From Ruficoccus amylovorans (GTDB taxonomy: Bacteria > Verrucomicrobiota > Verrucomicrobiia > Opitutales > Cerasicoccaceae): a stretch of DNA of 64,000 bases. How positions within the stretch are numbered: the stretch's first letter is position 1; each line of letters begins with the position of its first letter. Both the position numbers and the translations under genes were made by a program. The stretch is from positions 62,001 through 126,000 of the forward strand of contig NZ_JACHVB010000014.1 of the NCBI RefSeq assembly GCF_014230085.1. Reading direction: 5' to 3'. Below the pieces are notes generated by a model. It was not told where the DNA came from and made no database searches. It saw only the letters and a list, made by a program, of their open reading frames with translations. This document shows, piece by piece, positions 17,527 through 26,889 of this stretch.

Positions 17527-18801
17527 TCAGGACCAGATCGCGGCTCCGGCGGAAGCGGCTTTTTCGAGGGCCAGCCGCCATTCAGCCTCGCAGCGACCGA
17601 GGAATTTCTCCCAGCCGCTAAGCGTTCCAGCGCTGCCGTAGTCCGCTATGGCCTCCGCGTACAGTTCGCACATGCGGCCCATGCAGGCGTCGAGTGAGAA
17701 GGCCTCGGCGGTCTCTCGCAGACTGGCTTCGAGGGCGTTTCTGTCCTCCGGCGAGCCGTTGCGGAGGCGTTGGTAAAGCTCGTCGGCGGCCTCGGCGAAC
17801 TGCTCGGGGCTGGCGTCACCGGCGAGCAGACGGCCATTGGAACCGTCGCGGACGACTTCACGCGCGCCGGGTGCGTCGAGGGCGACGACCGGCTTGCCGC
17901 AGGTCATGGCTTCGGCCAGTACCATGCCCTGAGTCTCGGACTTGGAGGAAAAAACAAACAGGTCCAACGCGTGGTAGGCGTCGGCCAAGTCCTGCCCTTC
18001 CAGCTTCCCGGCGAAATGGCAGCGCGGGCCGATTCCGGCTTTTTCGGCGCTGGCGCGCATTTTTTCCTCCTCAGGGCCGTAGCCGACGACGAGGAAGTGG
18101 CAGCTCTCGTTTTTCCTTAAAAAGGCGGTCACCGCTTCCATCAGGTAGGGAAGGTTTTTCTCCGGGGCGAGCCGCCCCACGTGCCCGAGGGTGAAGGCAT
18201 CGGCGGGGATGCCCAGGCGTTCGCGCACGGCCTGCGGCTCGGCGGGGCGGAAGCGCTCCGGGTCGATCCCGGTGGGGATGACACGGATGGGCTGCTTGAG
18301 TTCGCGCTCCAGCAGCATCTGCTCGATGCTCGCGCTGGGGGCGACCACGAGGTCCGCGAGGCTGGAGTAGTTGAGCGCGATTTCCCGGGCCAGCGCCTTG
18401 AGGGCGTCGGAGTCCTCGAGGATGTAGTGCGCGTAGTCCTCATAGCGCGTGTGATGGGTAAAGATCAGCGGACGGCCCTCCTGATAGGCGATACGCAGGG
18501 CTGAGTCGCCCATCAGGAAGGGGTGATGCGAGTGCACTATGTCGGGTGCAAAGGCTTCGATCCGGTTTACGGCGTCCAGCCCCAGCGGCAGCCGCACCGA
18601 GAAGTCAGAGCCGTTGAAATTCTGGATAGCCGGCACGCGCAGGACGCCGGGCTCCTCTCCCTCGGGGATGTCCGGAAACTCCGGGGCGATGACGAGCGTC
18701 TCGTGCCCGTGGGCCTGGAGCCACTCGACCTGCGTGGAGACCGAGCGGGCGACCCCGCCGACATGCGGCGGGTAGGTGTTGGTGAACATGGCGATTTTCA
18801 T
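17527..18801 (-). CDS. Glycosyltransferase family 4 protein (GT-B fold)
   Basis: The 424-aa protein has the GT4 layout. The N-terminal Rossmann domain begins MKIAMFTNTYPPHVGGVARSV with the glycine loop for acceptor and donor contact. The linker VIPTGIDPERFRP is followed by LGHVGRLAPEKNLPYLMEAV, and the EX7E motif lies in SKSETQGMVLAEAM. Close relatives add glucose to diacylglycerol or build trehalose-like and cell-wall glycans, but the acceptor is unknown here. It lies 27 bp downstream of the glycosidase-like gene and 51 bp upstream of the GT-A gene, all on the minus strand. The start at ATG 18801 is the canonical N-terminus. Confidence 0.88.
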   Translation of the reverse strand: MKIAMFTNTYPPHVGGVARSVSTQVEWLQAHGHETLVIAPEFPDIPEGEEPGVLRVPAIQNFNGSDFSVRLPLGLDAVNRIEAFAPDIVHSHHPFLMGDSALRIAYQEGRPLIFTHHTRYEDYAHYILEDSDALKALAREIALNYSSLADLVVAPSASIEQMLLERELKQPIRVIPTGIDPERFRPAEPQAVRERLGIPADAFTLGHVGRLAPEKNLPYLMEAVTAFLRKNESCHFLVVGYGPEEEKMRASAEKAGIGPRCHFAGKLEGQDLADAYHALDLFVFSSKSETQGMVLAEAMTCGKPVVALDAPGAREVVRDGSNGRLLAGDASPEQFAEAADELYQRLRNGSPEDRNALEASLRETAEAFSLDACMGRMCELYAEAIADYGSAGTLSGWEKFLGRCEAEWRLALEKAASAGAAIWS

Positions 18802-18828
18802 CGGTGGCGGTGTTGAGGGGGAGGGCGT

Positions 18829-21108
18829 TTAGCGAGCGGTTTGGGCGGGCGAAGTTTGCCCCGTTGGGCTGGTGTAATTGCGCGACAATATGAGCGCTTT
18901 GGTCCCGCCCGGCAAGTCCTGCCCGGTGAATCCCGGAATCCGCACTTGCAGGCGCGGGGCCTTGTCGCGCCACTCTCCGAGGATGCGGAGCTGCCATTGG
19001 CCGTCGAGCGGTTCCAGTTCGAGCGTGACCGGGCCGAAACGTGTCAGTGTGGGTCCGTAGGCCATCGGCTCGTCGGCCTCAAACCATTCAGGGAAAAGCC
19101 CTTCGCCCAGAATGAGTCCGTCCTCGCTCTCACGGATAAAGAGCGCGCGCATCATTTCGCACCATTCGGCGGCGGCCCAGCCATGCTCGCCGTCGCCCAT
19201 GCAGCCGCCGAGCGTGCGTGGGTGGACCGCTTCGGGCCACTTGCCGGTGGGGGAGGCGAGGCGCGTGCAGGCCTTGACGATGCGGCGGCAGCGCTCGTCG
19301 CCCCGGCGCAGGAAGGTCTGGGCCAGCGCCAGCGAGAGGTAGATGTTGAGGCCGGAGTGGATCATGTCCTGAAAGAACGCATCCTCCAGGAAGCAGTGCT
19401 GCCAGAGCCAGTTGGCGGTGCGCGTGATGCGCTCGTCGGGCAGAAAGGTCTGCTCCAGCGGGTAATCGACCACCATCGAGCCGACCGCTCCTGAGTCCAT
19501 CCTCCGGTGCGGTGAGGCGGGTATGCCGCCGTGAGTGCGGCGCTCGGGGAGGGCTTCGATATTGGCCCGCAGGTCCTTTTCAAATGCGGTGGCTTCACGC
19601 CGGAACTCATCGGCCAATGCGTTCTCGCCGCGTCGGGCGAAAATCGCGGCAGCGCAGCGCAGCCCGGCAATGCCCCAGAAGTCGTCCCAGTAGTAGTAGT
19701 CATTCGGCCCGAGGTGCTCGGCGCTGAAGCCTGCCGGAAACAGGCCGGGGTGCTTCGAGTCGGAAGACTTGCGCTTACGCACGATCCAGCGGGCCGCGTT
19801 GAGCAGGGACTTGTGGTCCGGGGCATCGAGCTGTTGGCCGGTGAGTTGTTCCCAGCGGTCCACGATCCACAAAACCTGTCCGTTGGAGTCCCATTCGCCC
19901 TCCTGTGAGTGGAAGTAGCCGTCGTGCCGCTGCCGGTCGGTGAAGGTGGCCAGCGTGCGCCGGACGGTTTCCGCGTCGTTGTTGCCGAGAAAGGCGTTGG
20001 CCATCAGGCAGGCGTCGCGGAACCAGAACCGCCGGTAAGTGTAAGGGCCGGGAACGATCTCCGGCTCGGCCAGTAGTGCGAGTGTGTGTTGCGAACTTTC
20101 AAAAACCTCCCGCATCCGTGTGTCCGGGATCTCCAGCTTCGTGCGTTGGCGATTGAAGCTCTCCCAGTTCGGGAAGGCAACCGTGCGGCGGTGTTCGGTG
20201 GCTTCGAGCGGGATCTGGTAGGAGGTGGTGAAAACCTCGTGGGCGCGGACGCGCCAGGCCGCCGCCGCCGAGGCCAGCCCCGCGGGGCAGGTCTGCGCTG
20301 TGTCGAGCCGGTGCGGATCGGCCAGCGCCCGGCCGACATCGCCCCGGTGGTAGTCCGACATGACGACGCGCTCCGGCGGATGCTCCAGGTGGAGTCGGTG
20401 GTTTTCATTGACGGTAAAAGTGCTGCCCTCGCGGGCAATCTCATCGACGAAGCGCACGCCCTCGGGGTTGCTCGGGCGGATGGCCACGACCAGCCAACCG
20501 TCGGCTTCGGCGCGCAAGCCCGCCTGAGTGAGCAGGGTGGGGTGCCCGGCCTTGCGGGTGATCCCGGTGTTGAGCGAGAGCCGGGCGACGGCGGTGTTTA
20601 CCTCGGTCAGCACCTGATGCTGGTCGCCCATGAGCAGGACTTGCTCGGCCTCGGCGGTGTAGGCAGGTAGGACGCGCCGCCCGTCGTCGGCCACAAACCA
20701 GTGGTCGATGGACCAGCCGTCGTGAAAAGGCGTGACGAGTCCGCGCGGATCGACCAGCGCCAGCGCCTCCTCGCCCGGCAGGCCGACCGCGGTCCAGTTG
20801 CGGTGGGTGAGGTTGATGTGGCTGAAGGAAAACGCACGCGGGATGAAGGACACGTCGCGCGGGTTGAACTGCCGCGCGATCCAGTAGGGCCAGATCCAGT
20901 CGAGGTTGTTCTGGATGACCTTGGTGTTGATGAGTCCGCGCGCGTGGAAGGCGGCTCCGGCCCGGAGCAACTCCATCGGCTCCTGCACCTCGGAGGGTTG
21001 TGAAAATTGCCTGAGCCGCGCCATGAAAGCGAACGGATCGAGGAAGCCGTGCCGGGTGGTGGCACGCCGGAGAAAATAGCGCCAGGGTAGCCAACGGAGT
21101 AAGTTCAT
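18829..21108 (-). CDS. Six-hairpin glycosidase-like protein (GH15/GH63-like or amylo-1,6-glucosidase-like)
   Basis: The protein is about 759 aa. The N-terminal half is beta-rich. The C-terminal half (from about residue 330) has the repeating helical pattern of an (alpha/alpha)6 barrel: RRFWFRDACLMANAFL, GYFHSQEGEWDSNGQVLWIVDRW, NDYYYWDDFWGIAGLRCAA and GEHGWAAAEWCEMMRALF. Acidic residues in the WFRDA and WDSNGQ segments are candidates for catalysis. The family assignment is by eye; phosphorylases of GH65 or GH94 are alternatives. No signal peptide is visible, so it probably acts in the cytoplasm. I chose ATG 21108 (MNLLRWLPWRYFLRR); an in-frame GTG at 21183 would add 25 residues. The 297 bp upstream to 21405 hold no gene that I can support. 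Confidence 0.68.
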   Translation of the reverse strand: MNLLRWLPWRYFLRRATTRHGFLDPFAFMARLRQFSQPSEVQEPMELLRAGAAFHARGLINTKVIQNNLDWIWPYWIARQFNPRDVSFIPRAFSFSHINLTHRNWTAVGLPGEEALALVDPRGLVTPFHDGWSIDHWFVADDGRRVLPAYTAEAEQVLLMGDQHQVLTEVNTAVARLSLNTGITRKAGHPTLLTQAGLRAEADGWLVVAIRPSNPEGVRFVDEIAREGSTFTVNENHRLHLEHPPERVVMSDYHRGDVGRALADPHRLDTAQTCPAGLASAAAAWRVRAHEVFTTSYQIPLEATEHRRTVAFPNWESFNRQRTKLEIPDTRMREVFESSQHTLALLAEPEIVPGPYTYRRFWFRDACLMANAFLGNNDAETVRRTLATFTDRQRHDGYFHSQEGEWDSNGQVLWIVDRWEQLTGQQLDAPDHKSLLNAARWIVRKRKSSDSKHPGLFPAGFSAEHLGPNDYYYWDDFWGIAGLRCAAAIFARRGENALADEFRREATAFEKDLRANIEALPERRTHGGIPASPHRRMDSGAVGSMVVDYPLEQTFLPDERITRTANWLWQHCFLEDAFFQDMIHSGLNIYLSLALAQTFLRRGDERCRRIVKACTRLASPTGKWPEAVHPRTLGGCMGDGEHGWAAAEWCEMMRALFIRESEDGLILGEGLFPEWFEADEPMAYGPTLTRFGPVTLELEPLDGQWQLRILGEWRDKAPRLQVRIPGFTGQDLPGGTKALILSRNYTSPTGQTSPAQTAR

Positions 21109-21405
21109 AGCGGGACCTTGCGTTGCAGGGGGTGAGACGCGCAAACGCCTTGAGGGTTCGCTGAGAATATAGCCAGAAATCACAAGACTCTCAAGTCAGC
21201 GCCCAAGAAAAACGTGGAGAAGATGAGCAAAAAATACGATGAACAGTGCCGCGTTTCGTTTATGCCACGGTTTTTACGCAGGTCCGGTTGATCAGCGCGG
21301 ACACGCGCTAAGGATGTAGTTGCCGACGGATACAGGAAGCCTGCCGTATTACATTGTTACGTCGGCCTGACACAGTGTGTCCATGCCGCGAGTGAATGCT
21401 GGAGC

Positions 21406-21897
21406 TCAGTCGTTGGCGGGCTGGACGCGGGAGATGAGCCAGTCGCCGTCCACCTTTTGCCACTCGATGAGATAGCGGTCCTTGTGGCGCTCACTGTCGC
21501 CCCCGATAACGACGGTGGCCGTGGCAGTGAGCAGAACAGAGGCTCGCTGCCCGTCCTCGGAGACATTGACCGTGCGGTTGCCCAGGCTGACGTCCGAGCT
21601 GCTGACCCGGGTGCGGATGCCAGCCATCGCCCCGGTCAGTTCTTTGCGATCAGTCGTGCGGGAAAGCTGCGGGATGAGCCGGACCTCGGCATCCTCGGTG
21701 AAAAAGTCCGCGATCTGCCTGGCCGCTCCCAGGCTCTGCAACTGGGTTTCGTTGGCGGGCTTGGAGCCAAGCTGCTCCAGCTTGTCGAGACGGCGGTGGA
21801 TTTGCTGCTCGTCGTCATCGCGGCCCAGCAGGATAAACCCGAGCACGACCGCCACGATGAGCGCACTGATTCCGGCCAGTTTCGCGTACTGCATCAT
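21406..21897 (-). CDS. Membrane-anchored protein with an NTF2/SnoaL-like domain, unknown function
   Basis: The 163-aa product has one N-terminal membrane span (ISALIVAVVLGFILLG), a short coiled region (EQQIHRRLDKLEQLG) and a C-terminal domain of about 100 residues. Segments such as ARQIADFFTEDAEV, VSLGNRTVNVSEDGQRASVLLTATATVVI and RYLIEWQKVDGDWLISRVQ match the pattern of SnoaL/DUF4440-type NTF2-like domains. The final W-x-I-x-x-V is typical. The domain would face the periplasm. The gene is 68 bp downstream of the M42 peptidase of the osmolyte operon on the same strand and could be read through from it, but it is not a known part of that system. Confidence 0.6.
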   Translation of the reverse strand: MMQYAKLAGISALIVAVVLGFILLGRDDDEQQIHRRLDKLEQLGSKPANETQLQSLGAARQIADFFTEDAEVRLIPQLSRTTDRKELTGAMAGIRTRVSSSDVSLGNRTVNVSEDGQRASVLLTATATVVIGGDSERHKDRYLIEWQKVDGDWLISRVQPAND

Positions 21898-21965
21898 GGT
21901 TATTAATTATCACATGAGACGGAAAAGGCTAGTCCAGACGGCGATTTTCTTGGCAGAGTATACGC

Positions 21966-23192
21966 TTATTTTTTCCGTGGGGACTTGGAGGATGCCTGCG
22001 GTTTTTGTTCCGGCGCGGAGGGCGGGATCTGAGCCTGAGACTCGGTCTGCTCAAGCTGAGTCAAAGGCACATCAGTCTTGCGCACCTGTGGGAAGGTTTT
22101 GAGCGAGCCGAGTTGCGAGCGCTGCTTCTGGTAAACCAGATGCGTCTGGCAGTACGCGATGATGAGCCGGGTGACGCTGGTGAGCGCGTCCAGGTGCGTG
22201 CGCTCGTAGCCGTGCGAGGCGTCAACCCCGAAGGTGACAAGCGCGGTGCGGATGTCGTTGCCCGCCTCCAGCGCCGAGGAGCTGTCGCAGCGGTAGTATT
22301 TGAAAACATCGCGCTGGTGCGGGATGGTGTTTTTGGCGCACAGGTTGAGCAGGTGATGCGTCAGGTGGTAGTCGAAGGGGCCGGTCGAGTCGGCCATGGC
22401 CATGGTCACGCCGTGTTCGCTGGAGTTCTGGCCGGGAGCGACGGTGCCGTTGTCGATGGAGACCATTTCGGCCACGTCCCCGTGGAGCACGGCGGACGCG
22501 CCCGAACCGACCTCCTCGGAGATGGTGAAGAGCAGGTGGCACTCGACGGGCAGCTCGATCTTGTGGTCCATGATGTATTTGGCCGCCGTGAGCATGGCTG
22601 CCACGCCGGCCTTATCGTCGAGGTGACGGGAGTTGAGATAGCCGTTCTGCAAAAGCTCGGCCTGCGAATCCACCCCAACGAAATCTCCGACCTGCACGCC
22701 GCCTTTGATCAAATCCTCACGGCTGGCGAAATCTTCGTCTATGCGAAGTTCGAGGTTTTCCCAGACGCCGGGCTGGGTGTCGATGGCGTCGTTGAAGGTA
22801 TGCCCCGAGGCCTTCAGCGGGAGAATCGTCCCGCGGTGAATGCCGCTGTCAGTGTAGAGCGAAACCCGGGCCCCTTCAGCGAAGCGTGCCGACCACGTAC
22901 CGACCGGCACGAGTCCAACGCGGCCGTTGTCCTTGAGAGATTTGACCATTGCCCCGAGCGTATCGACGTGACCGACGATAGCGCGGTCCGGGCTGTAGGC
23001 CCGACCGGGCAGGGTGGTGCGAACCGCGCCCCGGCGTGTCAGTTCGTAGGGTAGTCCGAGCGCGTCCAGTTCGTTGCACAGCTCGCGCACGATCGGGTCG
23101 GTATAGCCCGAGGGGCTGTGAATGCCCAGAAGCCTGAGCAGAACCTGTTGCAGGTAATCGGTGTCGGGGCCGTCCGGTTGCTTTTTACTCAT
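21966..23192 (-). CDS. M42-family peptidase of the N-acetylglutaminylglutamine amide (NAGGN) system
   Basis: The 408-aa metallopeptidase carries the M42/M20 co-catalytic zinc ligands in order: AIVGHVDTLG, SRHLDDKAGVAAM, FTISEEVGSGAS and VSIDNGTV. The segment DVFKYYRCDSSSALEAGNDIRTALVTFGVDASHGYERTH is characteristic of the subgroup that accompanies the NAGGN osmolyte genes. Its exact job, possibly turnover of the osmolyte or maturation of precursors, is not established. I prefer ATG 23192 over the in-frame TTG at 23207. It is the third gene of the operon, 37 bp after the synthetase, the same order as Pseudomonas aeruginosa PA3459-PA3461. The C-terminal 50 residues are Gln/Pro/Ser/Lys-rich, an extension beyond the catalytic domain. 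Confidence 0.87.
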   Translation of the reverse strand: MSKKQPDGPDTDYLQQVLLRLLGIHSPSGYTDPIVRELCNELDALGLPYELTRRGAVRTTLPGRAYSPDRAIVGHVDTLGAMVKSLKDNGRVGLVPVGTWSARFAEGARVSLYTDSGIHRGTILPLKASGHTFNDAIDTQPGVWENLELRIDEDFASREDLIKGGVQVGDFVGVDSQAELLQNGYLNSRHLDDKAGVAAMLTAAKYIMDHKIELPVECHLLFTISEEVGSGASAVLHGDVAEMVSIDNGTVAPGQNSSEHGVTMAMADSTGPFDYHLTHHLLNLCAKNTIPHQRDVFKYYRCDSSSALEAGNDIRTALVTFGVDASHGYERTHLDALTSVTRLIIAYCQTHLVYQKQRSQLGSLKTFPQVRKTDVPLTQLEQTESQAQIPPSAPEQKPQASSKSPRKK

Positions 23193-23229
23193 GAGTGTGC
23201 GGGACAATATACGTGCTCGCGCGGGCGTT

Positions 23230-24903
23230 TCAAGCGCCGGGCGCAGGGGGAGTAACCGTCTGCGGGAAAAGAAAGTCGATGAACTTCTCTGCGGTCGGCT
23301 GCGGTTCGTGGTTGGCGAGGCCGGGACGCTCGTTCGCCTCGATGAAGACGTACTCGGGCCGGTCGGGCGAGGTCACGATGAGGTCCAGGCCCACCACCGG
23401 GATGTCGAGCGCACGGGCGGCGCGGATGCTGGCGTCGGCCAGTACCGGGTGAAGCTGCTCCGTGACATCGTGAATGGTGCCGCCGGTGTGGAGGTTGGCG
23501 GTCTTGCGCACGGGGATGGACAATTCCTTTTCCAGCACGTCGTCGAGCGCGTAGCCGGCCATGCGCACGCAGCGCTCGGTCTCGTCGTCGAGCGGGATTG
23601 TGCTCTCCCCGCCGGTGGCGGCGGAGCGGCGGCGGCTGAGGCGTTCGATCAGGTCGCGCACGGTGTGTGTGCCGGTGCCTGTGACACTCGGCGGGCGGCG
23701 CACGGCGGCGGCCACGACCTCCTGGTTGATGACGATGACGCGCAGGTCCTGACCCTCGACGTATTGCTCGATCAATACAGCGTCGTCATGCACGCGCGCC
23801 TTGTCGATGGCCTTTTTCAGCGACTCCTCCGAGCGCACGTCCACGGAGATGCCCTGGCCCTGCTCGCCGTGGAGCGGCTTGACGACGACACTCTTGTGCG
23901 TGTTGAGAAAGCGCAGTTCACGGCGCGGATCGCCAGCCATGATCTGATCGGGGGTGCAAAGGTCTTCGGCGTTCAGAAGCTCGCGGGTGAACTGCTTGTC
24001 CTCGGCCCGCTTGAGTGCGATGGCGCTGGTCAGCTCGCTCAGCGACTCCCAGCAGGTGACGCTGCGCCCTCCCAGGCTGAGCCTGAAGTACCCGCGCTCG
24101 GGCGAGAGCGGGTCCACCGCAACGCCGCGCCGGAGGGCTTCATTAATGATAATGGCGGCGTACGGGTTGTAGCCCTCGGGGGCGGGCGCGCCGACGAAGA
24201 GTCGCTCGTTGATGCGGTTGCGGCGCTTGGCGGCAAAGATGTAGATGCGCTCGAAGCCGAGCTTCTCGTACAGGCGCTGGGCTTTTATGTTGTCATGGAT
24301 GACGGATACATCCATGCCGGTTCGCCCGCGCTTGCCGTAGTACCGGATCAGGTGGTCAACCAGCGCCAGTCCGACGCCGGGCAGCTCCGCGCGGGGGTCC
24401 ACCGCCAGCGCCCACAGGCTGCACCGCTCGGGCATGTGCTCGCCGCAGCATTTATGGTCCACGCCCATGGTTGCGCCGATGATTTCGCGTGTGTCGCTCT
24501 GGACCGCGACGAAGTAGGTAAAGGCTTCCTGGGCGCGCTCCTTCCAGACGTATTCCTTGTCCACCGGCACCATGTTAAGCGCCGAGTAGATGCGGTTGAC
24601 CTCGTCCAGGTCCTCCTTGTGCATGACCTCGCGAATCTCGAATCCGGCGGGTTCGTGCGCGGGCGGCTTGTACTTGCTGAAATCAAGCCGGTAGGTGTTT
24701 GAGGGGTCGAGGAATATCTGCTGCGGGGCGCAGTTGAGGACCAGGTGCGGGTCCAGCAGGTACAGCGCGATGTCGCGCTGGTCGTCGCGCTCGCAGAGAA
24801 TGGCCTCGGCCAGAGACTCGGGAGAGGGAAAGGTGTCGGCGAACAGCAGGCGGCCCCAGCCGCATTGCAGGATCGTGCCGGGCTTGGTCTGGATGACTTC
24901 CAT
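23230..24903 (-). CDS. ngg: N-acetylglutaminylglutamine synthetase (GNAT plus ATP-grasp)
   Basis: The 557-aa fusion combines a GNAT acetyltransferase domain (about residues 90-230; LWALAVDPRAELPGVGLALVDHLIRYYG and DNIKAQRLYEKLGFERIYIF) with an ATP-grasp ligase domain (about 290-550). The latter shows VVVKPLHGEQGQGISVDV, VLIEQYVEGQDLRVIVIN and VVGLDLIVTSPD...FIEANERPGLANH. In the known pathway this enzyme makes N-acetylglutaminylglutamine, which the AsnB-like partner amidates to the osmolyte NAGGN. Length and domain order match the family. It sits 47 bp downstream of the amidotransferase and 37 bp upstream of the peptidase. Confidence 0.92.
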   Translation of the reverse strand: MEVIQTKPGTILQCGWGRLLFADTFPSPESLAEAILCERDDQRDIALYLLDPHLVLNCAPQQIFLDPSNTYRLDFSKYKPPAHEPAGFEIREVMHKEDLDEVNRIYSALNMVPVDKEYVWKERAQEAFTYFVAVQSDTREIIGATMGVDHKCCGEHMPERCSLWALAVDPRAELPGVGLALVDHLIRYYGKRGRTGMDVSVIHDNIKAQRLYEKLGFERIYIFAAKRRNRINERLFVGAPAPEGYNPYAAIIINEALRRGVAVDPLSPERGYFRLSLGGRSVTCWESLSELTSAIALKRAEDKQFTRELLNAEDLCTPDQIMAGDPRRELRFLNTHKSVVVKPLHGEQGQGISVDVRSEESLKKAIDKARVHDDAVLIEQYVEGQDLRVIVINQEVVAAAVRRPPSVTGTGTHTVRDLIERLSRRRSAATGGESTIPLDDETERCVRMAGYALDDVLEKELSIPVRKTANLHTGGTIHDVTEQLHPVLADASIRAARALDIPVVGLDLIVTSPDRPEYVFIEANERPGLANHEPQPTAEKFIDFLFPQTVTPPAPGA

Positions 24904-24950
24904 GGCGGTAGTGGTTTTTAACTACGTATCGGAAAAAGACTACGGTATCG

Positions 24951-26726
24951 TCAGCCGATGCCGTGAGACTGGAGCCACAGCTCCAGCAGCGAGAGCTGCC
25001 AAAGCTTCGAGCCGCGCAGCGGCGTGATGTGATCCTCGGGCGAGGCCAGGAGCTTGTCCACGTAGGCGGGCTGGAAAAGGCCTCGGCTGCGGGCGGTGTC
25101 GTTGCACAGAGCGTCGCGGGCCAGTTCGAGGAACTCGCCGCGCAGGTACTTGAGGGCGGGGACGGGGAAGTAGCCCTTCGGGCGGTCGATGACCTCGGCC
25201 GGGATGACGCGCCGGGCGGCTTCCTTGAGTACGTACTTGCCGCCGTCCTTGATTTTCAGTTCGGGGGGGACGCGGGCCGCGAACTCCACGACCTCGTGGT
25301 CGAGGAAGGGCACGCGGGCCTCCAGCGAAGCGGCCATAGTGTTGTTGTCCACGCGCTTGACCGGGTCGTCCACCAGCATGACCTGAGCGTCCAGGCGCAT
25401 GGCCTTGTCGATAGCGGCGTCCGCGCCGGGGCGTTCGAAGTGTTCCTTGACAAACTCGCGGGCGAAGTCTCCCTGCTGCCACTTTTTCTCCACCACCTCG
25501 CAGTACTCGGTGTAGTCGCGGTCGAAGAATGCCTGGGCGTAGCTGGCGAGCGGGTCGGTGGCGCTCATCATAGGCGGGTACCAGTGGTAGCCGCCGAAAA
25601 TCTCGTCTGCACCCTGGCCGCTCTGAACGACTTTGACGAACTTCGCCACCTCCTGCGAGAGCAGGTAGAATCCCACGTTGTCGTGGCTGACCATCGGCTC
25701 GGACATTTGCGCGATGCAGCTCTTGAGGGCGGGCAGGGCGCGGGTCGAGTCGATAGGGAGTTGGTGGTGGCTGGTCTGGAAGTGCCGGGCGATCACGTCG
25801 GAGTATTTGAACTCGTCGCCGGACTCGCCGCCCACCGACTCGAAGCCGATGGAAAAGGTCTCAATCTGCTGGCTGCTGTGCTCGGCCAGCAGGCCCACGA
25901 TCAGGCTGGAGTCGAGGCCGCCGGAGAGCAGAACGCCGACCGGCACGTCGGCCACGAGGCGGCGCTTGACGGCGCGGCGCATAACATCGAGCGTGGCGTC
26001 TTCCCAGTCGGACTGGCTGAAATTCTTTTCCTCCTCACGCGCCCCGTATTGGATATCCCAATACGGACGCTGCGTCATTTTTCCGTCCGGATCGACGATG
26101 GCCACGGTGGCCGGAGGGAGCTTTTTGACGCCGTTGAGAATGGTACGCTCGGGGGGAACCACCGAATGGAATGTCATGTAGTGGTTGAGCGCTACAGGGT
26201 CGAGCGAGGTGTCCACGCCGCCCGCCGCCAGCAGGGCGGGCAGGGTGGAGGCAAAGCGCAGGCAGGATGCGTCCTTGGTGTAGTACAAGGGCTTGATCCC
26301 GAGCCGGTCACGGGCCAGGGTGATCCGTCCGCTATCGCGCTCCAGAATGGCAAAGGCGAACATGCCGTTGAGCCGCTTGACGCAGTCCGCCCCCCAGGCG
26401 TGGAAGGCCTTGATGATGACCTCGGTGTCGCCGTGGCTGAAGAAGCGGTAGCCCTTGCCCTCCAGTTCGGTGCGCAGTTCCGGGTAGTTGTAGATGGCAC
26501 CGTTGTAGACGATGGTGAGGCCCAGATCGGCGTCCACCATCGGCTGTTGGGCGGCCTCGCTCAAGTCGATAATCTTGAGCCGCCGGTGGCCGAGCACAGT
26601 CGCTCCGCGAGCCACCAGGCCGTCACCGTCAGGTCCCCGGGGGACCATCGTATCCATCATTCGTGCGACCTGCGCCGGGTCGGGCGCACGTCCGTTAAAT
26701 TGCATGATTCCGCTTATTCCACACAT
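24951..26726 (-). CDS. asnO: N-acetylglutaminylglutamine amidotransferase (asparagine synthase-like)
   Basis: The 591-aa class II glutamine amidotransferase starts with the catalytic Cys2 (MCGISGIMQFNG) and has the glutaminase domain followed by an asparagine-synthase ATP-pyrophosphatase domain with the PP-loop LLSGGLDSSLIVGLL. QSGQGADEIFGGYHWYPP and LEARVPFLDHEVVEFAARVP are typical of this subfamily. Context with the GNAT/ATP-grasp synthetase and M42 peptidase identifies it as the NAGGN enzyme rather than a housekeeping AsnB. It is the first gene of the osmolyte operon. A TTGACA box at 26806-26801 on the minus strand could be its -35 element, but the matching -10 is poor. The divergent OPT gene starts 164 bp away. 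Confidence 0.92.
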   Translation of the reverse strand: MCGISGIMQFNGRAPDPAQVARMMDTMVPRGPDGDGLVARGATVLGHRRLKIIDLSEAAQQPMVDADLGLTIVYNGAIYNYPELRTELEGKGYRFFSHGDTEVIIKAFHAWGADCVKRLNGMFAFAILERDSGRITLARDRLGIKPLYYTKDASCLRFASTLPALLAAGGVDTSLDPVALNHYMTFHSVVPPERTILNGVKKLPPATVAIVDPDGKMTQRPYWDIQYGAREEEKNFSQSDWEDATLDVMRRAVKRRLVADVPVGVLLSGGLDSSLIVGLLAEHSSQQIETFSIGFESVGGESGDEFKYSDVIARHFQTSHHQLPIDSTRALPALKSCIAQMSEPMVSHDNVGFYLLSQEVAKFVKVVQSGQGADEIFGGYHWYPPMMSATDPLASYAQAFFDRDYTEYCEVVEKKWQQGDFAREFVKEHFERPGADAAIDKAMRLDAQVMLVDDPVKRVDNNTMAASLEARVPFLDHEVVEFAARVPPELKIKDGGKYVLKEAARRVIPAEVIDRPKGYFPVPALKYLRGEFLELARDALCNDTARSRGLFQPAYVDKLLASPEDHITPLRGSKLWQLSLLELWLQSHGIG

Positions 26727-26832
26727 AATGAGGTGAGAGTGTCCGGGCGAAGGGAGCGCCGGACGATAGTCACGGTAACCATCTCACAGGCGTTTGGATG
26801 TGTCAAAGGCTAATGGCTGAAAAGCCTGATTT

Positions 26833-26872
26833 GATGAGCCTTACAGGTTGCCCTTGCCTTGCGAGGCTCATC
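26833..26872. promoter_or_regulatory. 9-bp inverted repeat in the asnO-OPT divergent spacer
   Basis: GATGAGCCT (26833-26841) and AGGCTCATC (26864-26872) are perfect inverted copies 22 nt apart, ending 17 nt before the OPT start codon. It could be a leader hairpin that hides the start region, or an operator. Confidence 0.4.
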
Positions 26873-26889
26873 TAGTCTATGTCTGCGGG

